Assembly: GCA_024362935.1 (NCBI GenBank)
Contig: JANCRA010000028.1
Coordinates: 3,012,501-3,076,500 of the forward strand
Length of the DNA: 64,000 bases
Reading direction: 5' to 3'
Source of the DNA: Setophaga petechia
Taxonomy: Eukaryota; Chordata; Aves; Passeriformes; Parulidae
This document shows, piece by piece, positions 21,575 through 31,779 of the stretch. Within the stretch, counting starts at the first letter, position 1, and each line of letters opens with the position of its first letter. The translations under genes were made by a program, and so were the position numbers. The notes below the pieces were generated by a model that saw only the letters and a program-made list of their open reading frames with translations, made no database searches and was not told where the DNA came from.

Positions 21575-22400
21575 CTCCAGAACCACCTTGTTCTTCTCCC
21601 TCACTCCTCCTGAACCACCCTGTTTCTCTCTTTCCTGACTCCTCCTGGATCACCTCACTCCTCTATCTCACTCCACCTGAGCCATCCCAGTCCTCTCATT
21701 CCCCCTGAGCCACCCTGCTCTTCTCTCATACCTCCTGGATCATCCTGCTCCTATTTTATTCCTCCTGAATCATCCTGCTCCTCTGTCTCATTCCCCCTGG
21801 ATCACCTCACTCCTCCCTCTCATTCCTCCTGAATCACCCCAGTCCTCTCATTTCTCCTGAACCGCCCTGCTCCTCTCTCATGCCTCCTGGATCATCCTGC
21901 TCCTCTCTCACTCCTCCTGGACCACCTCACTCCTCTATCTCCCTCCTCTTGAACCACCCCAGACCTCTCATTCCCCCTGAACCATCCTGCTCCTTTCTCT
22001 CACTCCCCCTGGATCACCCTGCTCCTCTCTCCTTCCTCCTGAACCACCCCAGTTCTCTCTCTCACTCCTAGATCACCCTGCTCCTCTCTCTCATTCTCCC
22101 TGGATCATCCCATTTCTCTCTCTCATTCCCCTAGAACCACCCTGCTCCTCTCTCCTTCCTCCTGAATCACCCCAGTTCTCTCTCTCATCCCTCCTGGGTC
22201 ACCCTGCTCCTTCCACTTATTCCTCCTCAATCTCCCTGCTCCTCTCTCACGCCTCCTGAGCCACCCTGCTCCTCTGTCACTCCCCCTGGATCACCCTGCT
22301 CCTGTCTCTCCCCCTGGATCATGCTGCTCCTCTCTCACTCCTCCTGAACCACCCTGTTTCTCTCATTCCCCCTGGATCACCCTGCTCCTCTCTCAGCCCA
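21575..22400. repeat. Pyrimidine-rich minisatellite, about 820 bp
   Basis: Degenerate tandem units of about 25-35 bp built from CACTCCTCCTGAACCACC and CTGCTCCTCTCTC. The + strand is mostly C and T. Unit length varies, so copies drift out of frame. Open frames through it translate to Pro/Ser/Leu-rich artefacts. Confidence 0.9.
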
Positions 22401-22900
22401 CACTGCAGAGTGCTCCTACCCCAGATAATCCCCATTGCAAGTGAAGCAGCCTCACCCTGAGCTTGTCTCCCCGGCACAGGCCATGGTGCAAAGAGGCCCC
22501 TTCCCAAGCCAGCAGCATCTGAAACTAGAGCATGTTTCAGTTTTGTACATTTTTGGCAGCTGAGATGGGCTGGAGGCTTCACAGATGTAACTGCTTCTGC
22601 AGTTTTTCCTCCTAGAAGAATGCAGCCTTCCCAAGCTGTCAGCACTTCAGCCAGCACAGCCCCAGCAAAGGCACCAACACAATTACAAAAGCAGAGCAGG
22701 GAAAGATTGTTCCCTCCCAGCCCTCATCCAGAAAGGACAAGAAGTCAAATCCCAGGGCTGCTGAGCCCCACTTTGGTGGCAAATTCTTGGTTTTCCAGAT
22801 GCCCAGGCTGCCAGAAGTGCCAGCCCCACAGCCCCTGCCTGCCCAGGGGGCTTGGCATGGAGCAGGGACAGTGGGTGCATGATAAAAACACCACACACCC
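22401..22900. other. Non-coding DNA, no gene seen
   Basis: Mixed sequence between two minisatellites; the 231-residue forward frame 22620-23315 spans it only because the next minisatellite is open. No domain is recognised. Confidence 0.4.
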
Positions 22901-23171
22901 AGAGACCTTTGGCTGGCTGGGTGTGGTGTTTCACCCCACAGACACTTTGGGCTGGCTGGGTGTGTGGTGTTTGACCCCACAGACACTTTGGGCTAGTTGG
23001 GTGTGTGGTGTTTCACCCCACAGACACTTTGGGCTGGCTGGGTGTGTGGTGTTTCACCCCACAGGCACTTTGGGCTGGCTGGGTGTGTGGTGTTTCACCC
23101 CACAGACACTTTGGGCTGGCTGGGTGTGTGATGTTTCACCCCACAGACACTTTGGTCTGGCTGGGTGCTGC
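22901..23171 (+). repeat. 41-bp minisatellite, about 6.6 copies
   Basis: ACACTTTGGGCTGGCTGGG recurs every 41 bp, with starts at 22941, 22982, 23023, 23064, 23105 and 23146, plus a partial copy at the left. Copies differ by one or a few bases. The unit carries GTGTGTGGTGTTTCACCCCA. Confidence 0.95.
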
Positions 23172-23735
23172 AGTTGGCACATGGGGACAAGTCCAGGCCT
23201 GCAGGAGCTCTGGGGGTGCTGGGATGGAGCTTCCCCCCATAACCGGGGCTGCTCCTCAGGTTTCCCTCTGTGGAGAAGCTTTGAGGTGATGGTGAAGGAA
23301 AGGAGTCGGTTCTGATGGAGGGTTTGGATCCAGAGCTTTATTCTGGCCCTCAGGCCTCTGAATGCAGCACCAGCTCCACCAGAACTCCCTGAGCCTGTGG
23401 TTGCTGCTCCTTTGAACCCCGGGGAGAGGGGCAGGGAAGGGGCAGGGAGCCACCAGCCAGGGACAGGAGGGGAGGGACAAGGGACAAAGGACACTTGGAT
23501 GGCCCAATGCCCCCAGGGGTAGAGGGCATCCTTTGGATCTGCCAATCACTCAGTGCCCTTCTGGAATGCCAGGACTGACAGACAGTGCTGGGAGGGCTCA
23601 GGGAGGGAAAGGTGAGTGACACACCTGGGGAAGGACCAGGATAACTGAGGCAAGTCATGACATCACACTGCAGCACTCATGGGAATGGGTGAACAAATCC
23701 TGCACCAAGCAAAGATCTCACCAACCCTGGTAACC
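23172..23735. other. Non-coding DNA, no gene seen
   Basis: Relatively GC-rich; frames on the minus strand (23054-23676) extend out of the minisatellite. No domain is recognised. Confidence 0.4.
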
Positions 23736-23741
23736 CCAGTG

Positions 23742-24089
23742 TGTTGTCTTACATAGCAAGAGTTCTATTATCATTATAGCCCATTTGTTGTCTTATATAT
23801 CAAGAGTTCTATTATCATTATGGTGCAAGGGTTCCATGTCCTCAGAGTTTCACACCTCCTTGGTGATTCTCACAGGCAGCTCCTCTGAGCACTGACTGTT
23901 CCTGGTCCTTGCAGTTGTCATCTAACTCCAGATCCCACCAATCCACTCTTTTATGCCACTTGTTCTCATTTGCTACAGGTGCTGCCTGTTATCATCCCGC
24001 CTGCTCCTAATCTTTAGTAATAGGGTCCAGCTGCAACTCATTGAGGGATAAGATCACATTCTACATTACCCATACTGTGTCCTCCTATA
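23742..24089 (-). mobile_element. LTR, type H, second copy
   Basis: Inverted match of the 7175-7482 element. Perfect CCAGTG flanks it at 23736-23741 and 24090-24095. Its 5' end reads TATAGG instead of TGTAGG. A segment of about 47 bp near its 3' end, containing CAAGAGTTCTATTATCATTA, is duplicated in tandem (about 23742-23822), making this copy longer than the other. Confidence 0.8.
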
Positions 24090-24095
24090 CCAGTG

Positions 24096-24454
24096 AGGTT
24101 CCTGCAGGGAAACCTGCTGGTTTTCTTCCCAGGAAGATGTGTTTCCTTGGAGCCACGGCAAGGTTTCTAATCCTCTTCCAGACGTCTGGAGAAAAATCTG
24201 TCCTGGGCTGTCACAGCACAGCAGCATCTGAGCTGTGCCCTGCTCACTCACAGCCTCAGCTATGTCACACACTTTGCCCCATACCATTATTTTGACAAAC
24301 AAACCTATTCTGGATGATCTACTGCTGATATTGGTGTTTTGCATAAAATGTCTTGCTGTAAATGGCTTTAATTGCAATTCACACAGGTTGCAGATGAATG
24401 CTAGGTGGAGAAAGGCAATCTGCTCATGTGTGTGTGTGCAGCTCAGAGCAAGGG
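24096..24454. other. Non-coding DNA, no gene seen
   Basis: Single-copy-looking sequence between LTR type H and a CR1 fragment. A minus-strand frame crosses it and the LTR and is not a gene. Confidence 0.35.
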
Positions 24455-24571
24455 CAGGCCCTGAGCAGCTGGATGGGCTTGGAGCAACCTGCTCTTGTGT
24501 CAGGGGGTTGGAACAAGATGAGCCTTGAGGGCCCTTCCAAACCAAACCATCCTGGGATTCTGTGACTCTTC
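24455..24571 (+). mobile_element. CR1 LINE 3' end
   Basis: Ends CCAAACCATCCTGGGATTCTG, the conserved CR1 3' terminus, preceded by GGATGGGCTTGGAGCAACC. About 115 bp of 5'-truncated element remains. Confidence 0.85.
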
Positions 24572-25050
24572 CACTCCCACTACTGATCCCTCACAAGTGA
24601 TACCTGAGGCAGAGGGATGGGTTTGAGAAGTGATTTAGAGACTAAAAGTAATTTTTTAAAGTGACACAGGGTTTTGGGAATTAGAATCACATTGAACATT
24701 GTTTACATTTAGGTCCTTGGATTCCTAAGTCATATTTCAATAACATTTGAGGCTGATTCTGATGCTCTTTTTGGGATAGAGTGTGCCAGTGGAGACACCA
24801 CAGTGTCCTGAAATCCTTCTGAGGAACAAGGGGAAGCAAAGCCTTTGTCCCTAACCTGGTGACTTCTCTTGAAAGATTTTTGGGAAGTCCAGGCATCTCT
24901 GAAGCTGTGTGTGGGACTTTATGAAGGTTCTATTTTGACATGGGCTGCATAGACAGGCACAGAGATTTCTGCCTTTAACCCTGCATGTGCTCTCTGGCCT
25001 GATCCTGCACTCACACCCAGCCACAGCTCCAGGGCACAGAAATGTTTTAG
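24572..25050. other. Non-coding DNA, no gene seen
   Basis: No repeat family or gene is recognised. The minus-strand frame 24687-24896 shows no domain. Confidence 0.4.
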
Positions 25051-25297
25051 GGGACTGTTTTAATGGGACTTCACTGTTTTTAGGTCTTTTTAATGGGACT
25101 TCACTGGTTCCAGGTCTGTTTTAATGGGACTTCACTGTTTTCAGGTCTTTTTAATGGGACTTCACTGTTCCAGGTTTGTTTAATGGAACTTCACTGGTTT
25201 CAGGTCTGTTTAATGGGACTTCACTGTTCCAGGTCAGTTTAATTAGGACTTTACTGGTTCCAGGTCAGTTTTAATAGGACTTCACTGGTTCCAGGAG
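25051..25297 (+). repeat. Minisatellite, about 8-9 copies of a 27-30-bp unit
   Basis: TTTAATGGGACTTCACTG is repeated with a variable GTTTTCAGGTC or GTTCCAGGTC tail. The last copies are diverged (AATAGGACTTCACTGG). The unit length varies by a few bases. Confidence 0.92.
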
Positions 25298-27478
25298 TCT
25301 TGAAGGATGGGTGTACCAGTCCTACAAGGAACCTCTCCTTTTGGTCCAGGAATGTGCTAAAATTCCCTCTGAAATGACACTGCCATTCATTAGGAGAGTG
25401 AGAGATTTGAACATGTCCTTAAGTGTTGGCTTAAGAGATATTTCAGCAGCTGATCATTACTTCTACACGTAAAAGGCAATAAAAAGGAAAAATTAAGCCA
25501 AGAGTGATGATCTCACCTGCTTTTATTAAGGCAGCCATTAATTCTGGCCTGATGGGGGCTGATAAAACCTGCTCCCACGTGAGCACTGCTATTGTCTGCA
25601 GCAGTCCCAGGGAGCTGCTGGTCTGCTCCAGCCTGGAAATGCAGGATGCAGGGAGGGATCAGAGCTCCTCAGCTCTCTGTAGGGTGTGTAGGAACCAGAC
25701 TCCTCTGATGGGCTCTGAACACTGAAGAGAGGAAGGGAGCAAAGCTTAGGGAGATAAAGTGAGGTTTTGGACTTATTTTATAGGCAGGAAAGAGGAGGTC
25801 TGAGGGTTATGGAGGATATTTGGGAAAAGCCTGAATCCAGTCCTCTTTCCCCACAAAGTGACAGAAATTTCCTTTGCAGGCCTGAGTTAATTCAGCTTTC
25901 CTTCTAACTCACTATAGGGGCATAGCCTGGTTCCTTAAACCTGCCTCAGTGTCCCATTGCAGAGCAGAGATTATAATTCCAGCCTAACTCAGCATTAATC
26001 CTTGCCAGATTGCAAAGCACTTTTCAGTTTTGTCTCTAAAATTAGCAACACCCCCAATGATACTATTACAGCAGGAGCAGAGTGTAGATGGCAAAATACA
26101 AGAAATAACACCAGTTGCAAGAGCAGCTCATTTTCTGCACCAGTACCCCCTGGTTTTGGCACTAAAACAATACTTTGCAGGTGTTAAGAGGCTGAGCAAA
26201 CACTGGTTTCCTCTGGCCTCCCTGCCACTCTGGATGCAAATGCCCTTATCTGTGTGTCTGAGCAGATGGACAGAGGGACAGTGCCCTGCAGCTCCTGCCC
26301 TCTGCCCACAGAGCTGGATTAGGTGTAGAAACAGCTGTGTGCTGTCTCCATGCCCTCCCAGTGCCAGAGGAAAAGCAGGATGTTTTATTAAGCATATTAC
26401 AGCCCTGTCTTGTTGGGATATTTGCTGGCAGTTAACATCTTGCTGGATCAAATACCTTCGGCTTTGCCTGGGGCCCTCAGCTCATCCAGGCACTCAACTG
26501 CCAGGAAAAATACCCTCTGTGCTGGCAAGCACAATTTAATTAGTGCAGCTTTTCTGAGGCAGGGAATCAGCAGACTGGCACTTGAAGAAACACCTTCCCT
26601 CCTGCCAAATCATCCCAAAGAGTGCTTTTCACAAAGCACTGAAGGATGTGAACAGCAGCACCATGCCCAGGTGAGGCAGCCCAGCAAGGGCCAGCCACTG
26701 CTCTCACTCACTCAGCAGGAGGTGATGGGATTCCTGAGGAGGAGGACTGTCCTCAAAAATTAATGGTTTGCACTCTAAAATGTACCTTTGGTGCACTCTT
26801 CTCCTGCCAGATGGGTTTTGCTGGATCAGCCTTGCATTGAGCATGGACTCGGCCACAAGGAACTTGTCTGATGGTGGCTGAGCCTGAGGGACCCAAATTT
26901 CCATGTCTGTGCCCTTTCAGTGCAGGGGTGAGAGGGGATGGGGATGTCCCTGAGCACTCAGGTGGGTGCAGCCCTGTCTGTGCTGAAGCTGCACTGCCCA
27001 GAGTGCTCTCACTGCCTTGAGTGTAAATTTTACAGTCTTTTTAAAGTTTACAGTCTTTTGTGGGTATAGTGCAAGGTGTCAGGTGTAAGTTGGAATCTCA
27101 GTGTGCTTCACATCTGTGTGCTTGTTTTTTAACTTGTGGAGTGGTCAGCATTTTCTTATGTGCCAGGGTTTCACCTGGAGTTGGCAAGTCACAGGGCTTT
27201 TTCCCACCAGGAATGCTGCATCCACCACCCCATTTCACAGGCTGCAGGCACACACTTGGACCCTTACATGACAGCTTTTGTGCCCTGAAATGGCCCAGGG
27301 CACATTTAATTTGTTAATCTGAGTGCAGTACACCTTCCTCCAGCCATGAGCAGCAGTACCCTACGGTAACATGATGGAAACATTGATTTTTCCTTATATC
27401 CCTGGGGTGAAGCCCTGCTCACATTGCTGCACCCAGAAGGATTTGTGAGGCAAGGAAAGGCCAAACATCTCATAACAT
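25298..27478. other. Non-coding DNA, no gene seen
   Basis: The largest stretch without a recognised repeat in the left half. Frames at 26030-26539 and 26410-26763 lack domains and splice context. It could be single-copy intergenic or intronic sequence. Confidence 0.4.
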
Positions 27479-27484
27479 ATTCAC

Positions 27485-27899
27485 TGTGCCATTCACATTT
27501 TCTGAACATGATTCCTTACCCAGGATTTTCCTTCTGGGTATCTGAGAAGCCTCAGAGAAAAAGGGAAACAATTCTTATCTCATTTGCTTCTCCTGTGTTG
27601 TGCTGGTGTGGAATGTGTTTGGAGATTGTTTACCCTGAGGTGATTGTTCCATTGCATTCTGCTGGGAGTTGTTTTCACTCTTTGGCCAGTCAGGGCCAAG
27701 CTGTGTCAGGACTCTGGAGAGAGTCAGGAGTTTTCATTATTATCTTTTTAGCATTCTGTAAGTATCTTTTCTGTATTCTTTAGCATAGTATAGTATTCTT
27801 TAATATAATATAGTATCATAAAGTAATAAATTAGCCTTCTGAGAACATGGAGTCCTCCTCATCATTCCTTCCCTTGTTGGTGGCCCTGCATTTACAATA
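27485..27899 (+). mobile_element. Solo LTR, type A, copy 4
   Basis: Perfect 6-bp duplication ATTCAC at 27479-27484 and 27900-27905. Begins TGTGCCATTC and ends TTTACAATA, very close to 13949-14356. This copy fixes the true 3' boundary of the subfamily. It has an ATAAAGTAATAAATTAGCC-type polyadenylation region near 27817. Confidence 0.92.
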
Positions 27900-27959
27900 A
27901 TTCACCACAAAACCCCAAAACCTGGTCTCTCAAAACCTCCTGACATTTGTGGCAAGAAA

Positions 27960-28197
27960 GAAAGGAGAGTAGGTTTAGTTTAGATATTGGGAAGGAATTG
28001 TTCCCTGTGAGGGTGGGCAGGCCCTGGCACAGGGTGCCCAGAGCAGCTGGGGCTGCCCCTGGATCCCTGGCAGTGCCCAAGGCCAGGCTGGATGGGGCTT
28101 GGAGCAGCCTGGGATGGTGGAAGTTGTCCATGGCAGGGATGGGATAGGATGATCTTTAAGGTCCTTTCCAACCCAAACCATTCTGGGATTCTGTAAA
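27960..28197 (+). mobile_element. CR1 LINE 3' end
   Basis: Contains GGCACAGGGTGCCCAGAGCA and ends CCAACCCAAACCATTCTGGG then ATTCTGT. It is 5'-truncated to about 235 bp. The frames through it on both strands recur at the other CR1 copies of the same segment. Confidence 0.92.
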
Positions 28198-28469
28198 ATA
28201 CAATTCTCCAGGGTGCTTCTTCTGGTGTTAGAATTGAGGTTCCTACAGGAGAAAAAGGCAGCCAAAGATTGCTGAGGGTAAAACTCTTACTAAAATGGAG
28301 TTTAGAGAATGGGGCTGAGCTTCACTTGCCCAGGCCTGGAGGAGGTCATTGAATGGAGATCCCAAGCCCCTGCTCTGCCATGCAGCAAACTCCAGCTTCT
28401 CTCAGCAGCTCTCCCACATTTGGTGATGCAGACAGAGGAGCCCATGCAGCCTCCCAGCACTCACAGCAG
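28198..28469. other. Non-coding DNA, no gene seen
   Basis: Short single-copy-looking stretch between CR1 and the candidate conserved block. Confidence 0.35.
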
Positions 28470-28740
28470 AAATTGCAGAATGTATGGGACTGAAGATTGT
28501 AATTTAATAGAGCCAATCTGTCCATTATTTAATGATTTCATTGATAACCACAGCAGAAAGCTGATAAATGCATAGGCCTGGCCTATAAAGCACCTGGTGC
28601 TCCACTTATTAAATGCAGTGACACAACATATTGAACTGAATATATTGGAATGTAAACAGGACACACGTTGGCATACAGGTAATTATTGCACTTAGAACCC
28701 ATTGCTGTTAGAGGTGTCTTAGATTAATTTAGCAGCACTC
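28470..28740. other. Candidate conserved non-coding block
   Basis: Repeat-free, AT-rich sequence with ordered non-repetitive strings such as CCATTATTTAATGATTTC and CAGGTAATTATTGCAC. This is typical of vertebrate non-coding elements, but conservation needs an alignment. Confidence 0.25.
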
Positions 28741-29242
28741 ATGGAGAGAGGCAAAGCAGTGTAAACACATGGTGGGGTGAGCAGCTGCTCCTCCTAATGC
28801 ACACAAACCCCTTCACCCAGGCAGAGAGGAGGGGAGCACAGCAGCTGCTTCCTGCCTCTCCATCATTACATCTGCCTTTCCTCAGTGCTCTAACCCACAC
28901 CCAGGCACTGCTGCTCCCAAACCATCCCAGGGCCACAGCTCAGCCTTGTTACTCCCTGCCAGGGCTGTCCCACCCCAGCCAGCTCAGCAGGCTGAGCCAC
29001 AAATGCTTCAAACCGGCAGGCACGAACCATAAAACACTTTCCTGACAGCAAATATGCTTTGTATTTGTTTAGAAAATGTAGTGGAGGGTGATTTGTGTCT
29101 GTTTGCCTTTGTAAAAACCCTGGTTCTGTTTTGTCCTGTGCTGGTTTTGGTGGCCCAGTGCTGATGGTACCACCCCAGTCAGGGACAGCCAGCACAGGGC
29201 AGGGCCTGTCTGCCCTGGGGCAGACACTGAACCCCTCCCAGT
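28741..29242. other. Non-coding DNA, no gene seen
   Basis: No repeat or gene is recognised. Frames on both strands overlap here and into the inverted arm. Confidence 0.35.
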
Positions 29243-29350
29243 TCTGGGTGTCTAACACAATCTCAGTGCTTCCTGACAAATACATTTCCCTACCAATTTC
29301 TGCAGGATGAGAACCCATTGCAATTTATCCAGCAGTAGGGCTGAGAGCAG
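29243..29350 (+). repeat. Inverted repeat, left arm (108 bp)
   Basis: Reverse complement of 29827-29934 with three mismatches over 108 bp and no gaps. It contains CCTACCAATTTCTGCAGGAT. It is not recognised as any transposon end and has no match elsewhere in the window. Confidence 0.95.
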
Positions 29351-29826
29351 CCAGAGTACTCTGCTCTGCTACCACCAGGCAGCCACCCCAGCTCAGCACT
29401 GCCCTCCCTATCCCAGTGTGAGTGATTTTTACTCTTCTACTGCCTGAGCAAACAGCCAGCTTTAATTTTGGGAGCAGCCCCATGGGGCTGCAGGGCTGGA
29501 CATGTCCCAGGGGAGCAGAGGGGCTGCAGGCACTGGGAGCCCACACAAGCCTGGGGTGATGCAAACAGCCCTGCAGCTCCCTCCTGCCAGCCTGGCCTTC
29601 CTAAGAGCTGCAAGACACCAGGGAATTTAAAGGCTTGTAGAACATCTTGCTGTTAAACAGGTGATGCTGCACCAGCAGAATATTTTGGGAGCATTGATGT
29701 CGCTCACAGCTGTGTCCAGAAGAGAGTTATTCTGCTCTGGTTAGACCTTTAATGTCTCTTTAATCTGAGTTGATGCTGATGCAGGTGCTGACAATGTCTC
29801 TTCCCTTCCCACCCCTGATCCTCTCC
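29351..29826. other. Loop of the inverted repeat
   Basis: 476 bp of ordinary-looking sequence between the two arms, with no LTR, LINE or tandem repeat. No gene is recognised. Confidence 0.5.
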
Positions 29827-29934
29827 CTGCTCTCAGCCCTACTGCTGAATAAATTGCAGTGGGTTCTCATCCTGCAGAAATTGGTAGGGAAATGTATTTG
29901 TTAGGAAGCACTGAGATTGTGTTAGACACCCAGA
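29827..29934 (-). repeat. Inverted repeat, right arm (108 bp)
   Basis: Pairs with 29243-29350 at 105 of 108 positions. Both arms end sharply at the same internal point. Outside the arms the flanks are unrelated. Confidence 0.95.
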
Positions 29935-30785
29935 TTACAGGTACAATTTGAGTGGCAATACATTTTGACAAGATGCTATTATGTATTTATTTGCACATGG
30001 TATAGTAGAGATGACAATCAACAGATTGTGTCAGAAGTGGGGAGGTTCAGAAAGGATTTCAATTTAGCAGAAGAGCCAGTGCCTTGTTAACTTCTGACAT
30101 CTGAAAACAGCTCCCAGATGCTCACAGGCTACCCTGGCTGGCCTGACACACCATCCTCATTTATCTTGTCCTAGTGCAGTGGTCAGAAGGACTCACTGAC
30201 TGCCTGATGCTTCACAGGACAGAGCTAAAGGTTCAGAGAGTCACAGTAACCCTATTTCAGCTTCCCTCTGTCTCTCCCTGCCTTGAGAGGTCCAGGTCCC
30301 CAAAGCAGAGGTGACCCTGTGACAATGCTGTGGCTGGAGGAACCTGCACATCCTGCAAGCAAATATTCCCACCAGAATTTCAAGGATACCTGGAAAATTG
30401 TGTCAGTAGCTGAGAGTGACTTTCAATTACAAACAAGAATTCCTGTTAGCCCGAGGTGACAATGCCTGGGGCACCTTTGTGGCCATTTCACAAGGAATTC
30501 CCTGCAAACACTCCCTTAGGGATGAAGGCTGCTGCCATCTCACCCCAGGGATCATCCACCTGCCCAGGGGTGTCCTTACCCCTGGCACACAGAGGGGCAC
30601 TGCTGCCTGTGCTGCTGGCACAAGGGCTCAAGAGCAGCTCAAAATGAGGTGCTGGACACCATCCATTGGGGAAACTGAGGCACTGCCTCTGGGGGGTGTT
30701 CTTTAAATTATGCACATGGATATTTTTGCTCTTTAGCCACACCCAAAGGCAAATGGATGGAAATTTGGAAAACATGGAAAAAATG
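29935..30785. other. Non-coding DNA, no gene seen
   Basis: No repeat is recognised before the mosaic minisatellite. Frames at 30416-30706 lack domains. Confidence 0.4.
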
Positions 30786-31640
30786 TTTCCATGCCAGACA
30801 CTTTCAGATTTCCCAAAATTTGGACAGTGTCTACATGATTTCCCAAAATTTGGACTTGTCTATGTGATTTTCCAAACACTTTGATTTTCCAAGCACATGA
30901 TTTTCCAATTTTTGGACAGTGTCTACGTGATTTTCCAGACTTTGGACTTTTCTGCATGATTTTCCAAACACACGATTTTCCAGACTCTGGACTTAACTAC
31001 ATTAATTTCCAGACTTTGGACTTGTCTACATGATTTTCCAAACACTTTGATTTTCCAAGCACATGATTTTCCAAACTTTGGACAGTGTCTACATTATTTC
31101 CCAAAATTTGGACTTGTCTACATGATTTTCCAAGCACTTTGATTTCCCAAATACATGATCTTCCACACTTTGGACAGTATCCACATGATTTTCCAAACAT
31201 TTTCATTTTCCAAATACATGATTTTCCAAACTTTGGACAGTGTCTACATGATTTTCCAAAATTTGGACTCGTCTACATGATTTTCCAAACACTTTGATTT
31301 TCCAAATACATGGTTTTCCAAATTTTGGACAGTGTCTACAAGATTTTCCAAACATTTTGATTTTCCAAATACATGATTTTCCAAATTTTGGACAGTGTCT
31401 ACATTATTTTCCAAAATTTTGACTTGTCTACATGATTTTCCAAGTACATGATTTTCCAAACACTTTGATTTTCCAAATACATGATTTTCCACACTTTGGA
31501 CAGTATCTACATGATTTTCCTAACATTTTGATTTTCCAAACACATGATTCTCCAAACTTTGGTCAGTGTCTACATGATTTTCCAAATTTTGGACAGTGTC
31601 TACATGATTTTCCATGACATTTTGAACAGTGTCTATGTGA
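30786..31640 (+). repeat. Mosaic minisatellite of TTTTCCA monomers
   Basis: About 850 bp built from at least three kinds of monomer, each starting TTTTCCA and most ending TGA. Long ones of about 29-30 bp carry TTTGGACAGTGTCTACA or TTTGGACTTGTCTACA. Short ones are TTTTCCAAACACTTTGA (17 bp) and TTTTCCAAATACATGA (16 bp). They occur in shuffled but recurring order. The many open frames (MIFQ, FGKS) are by-products. Confidence 0.92.
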
Positions 31641-31779
31641 TTTTCCAGACTTTGGACTTGCCTTGCATGGCTGTGAAGTCCTCACTCTTCCCACAGTGTT
31701 CCATGGAGGTGAAGGCAGCATCTGATCTTCAGTCAGGCTCAGTTTCCATATCTTAAAGGAGAGAACATAATGGGCTACA

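Noticed and set aside
22620..23315. 231-residue frame, the longest forward one in this part
   Set aside because: Its length comes from the 41-bp minisatellite; flanking parts have no domain, and the opposite strand is also open.
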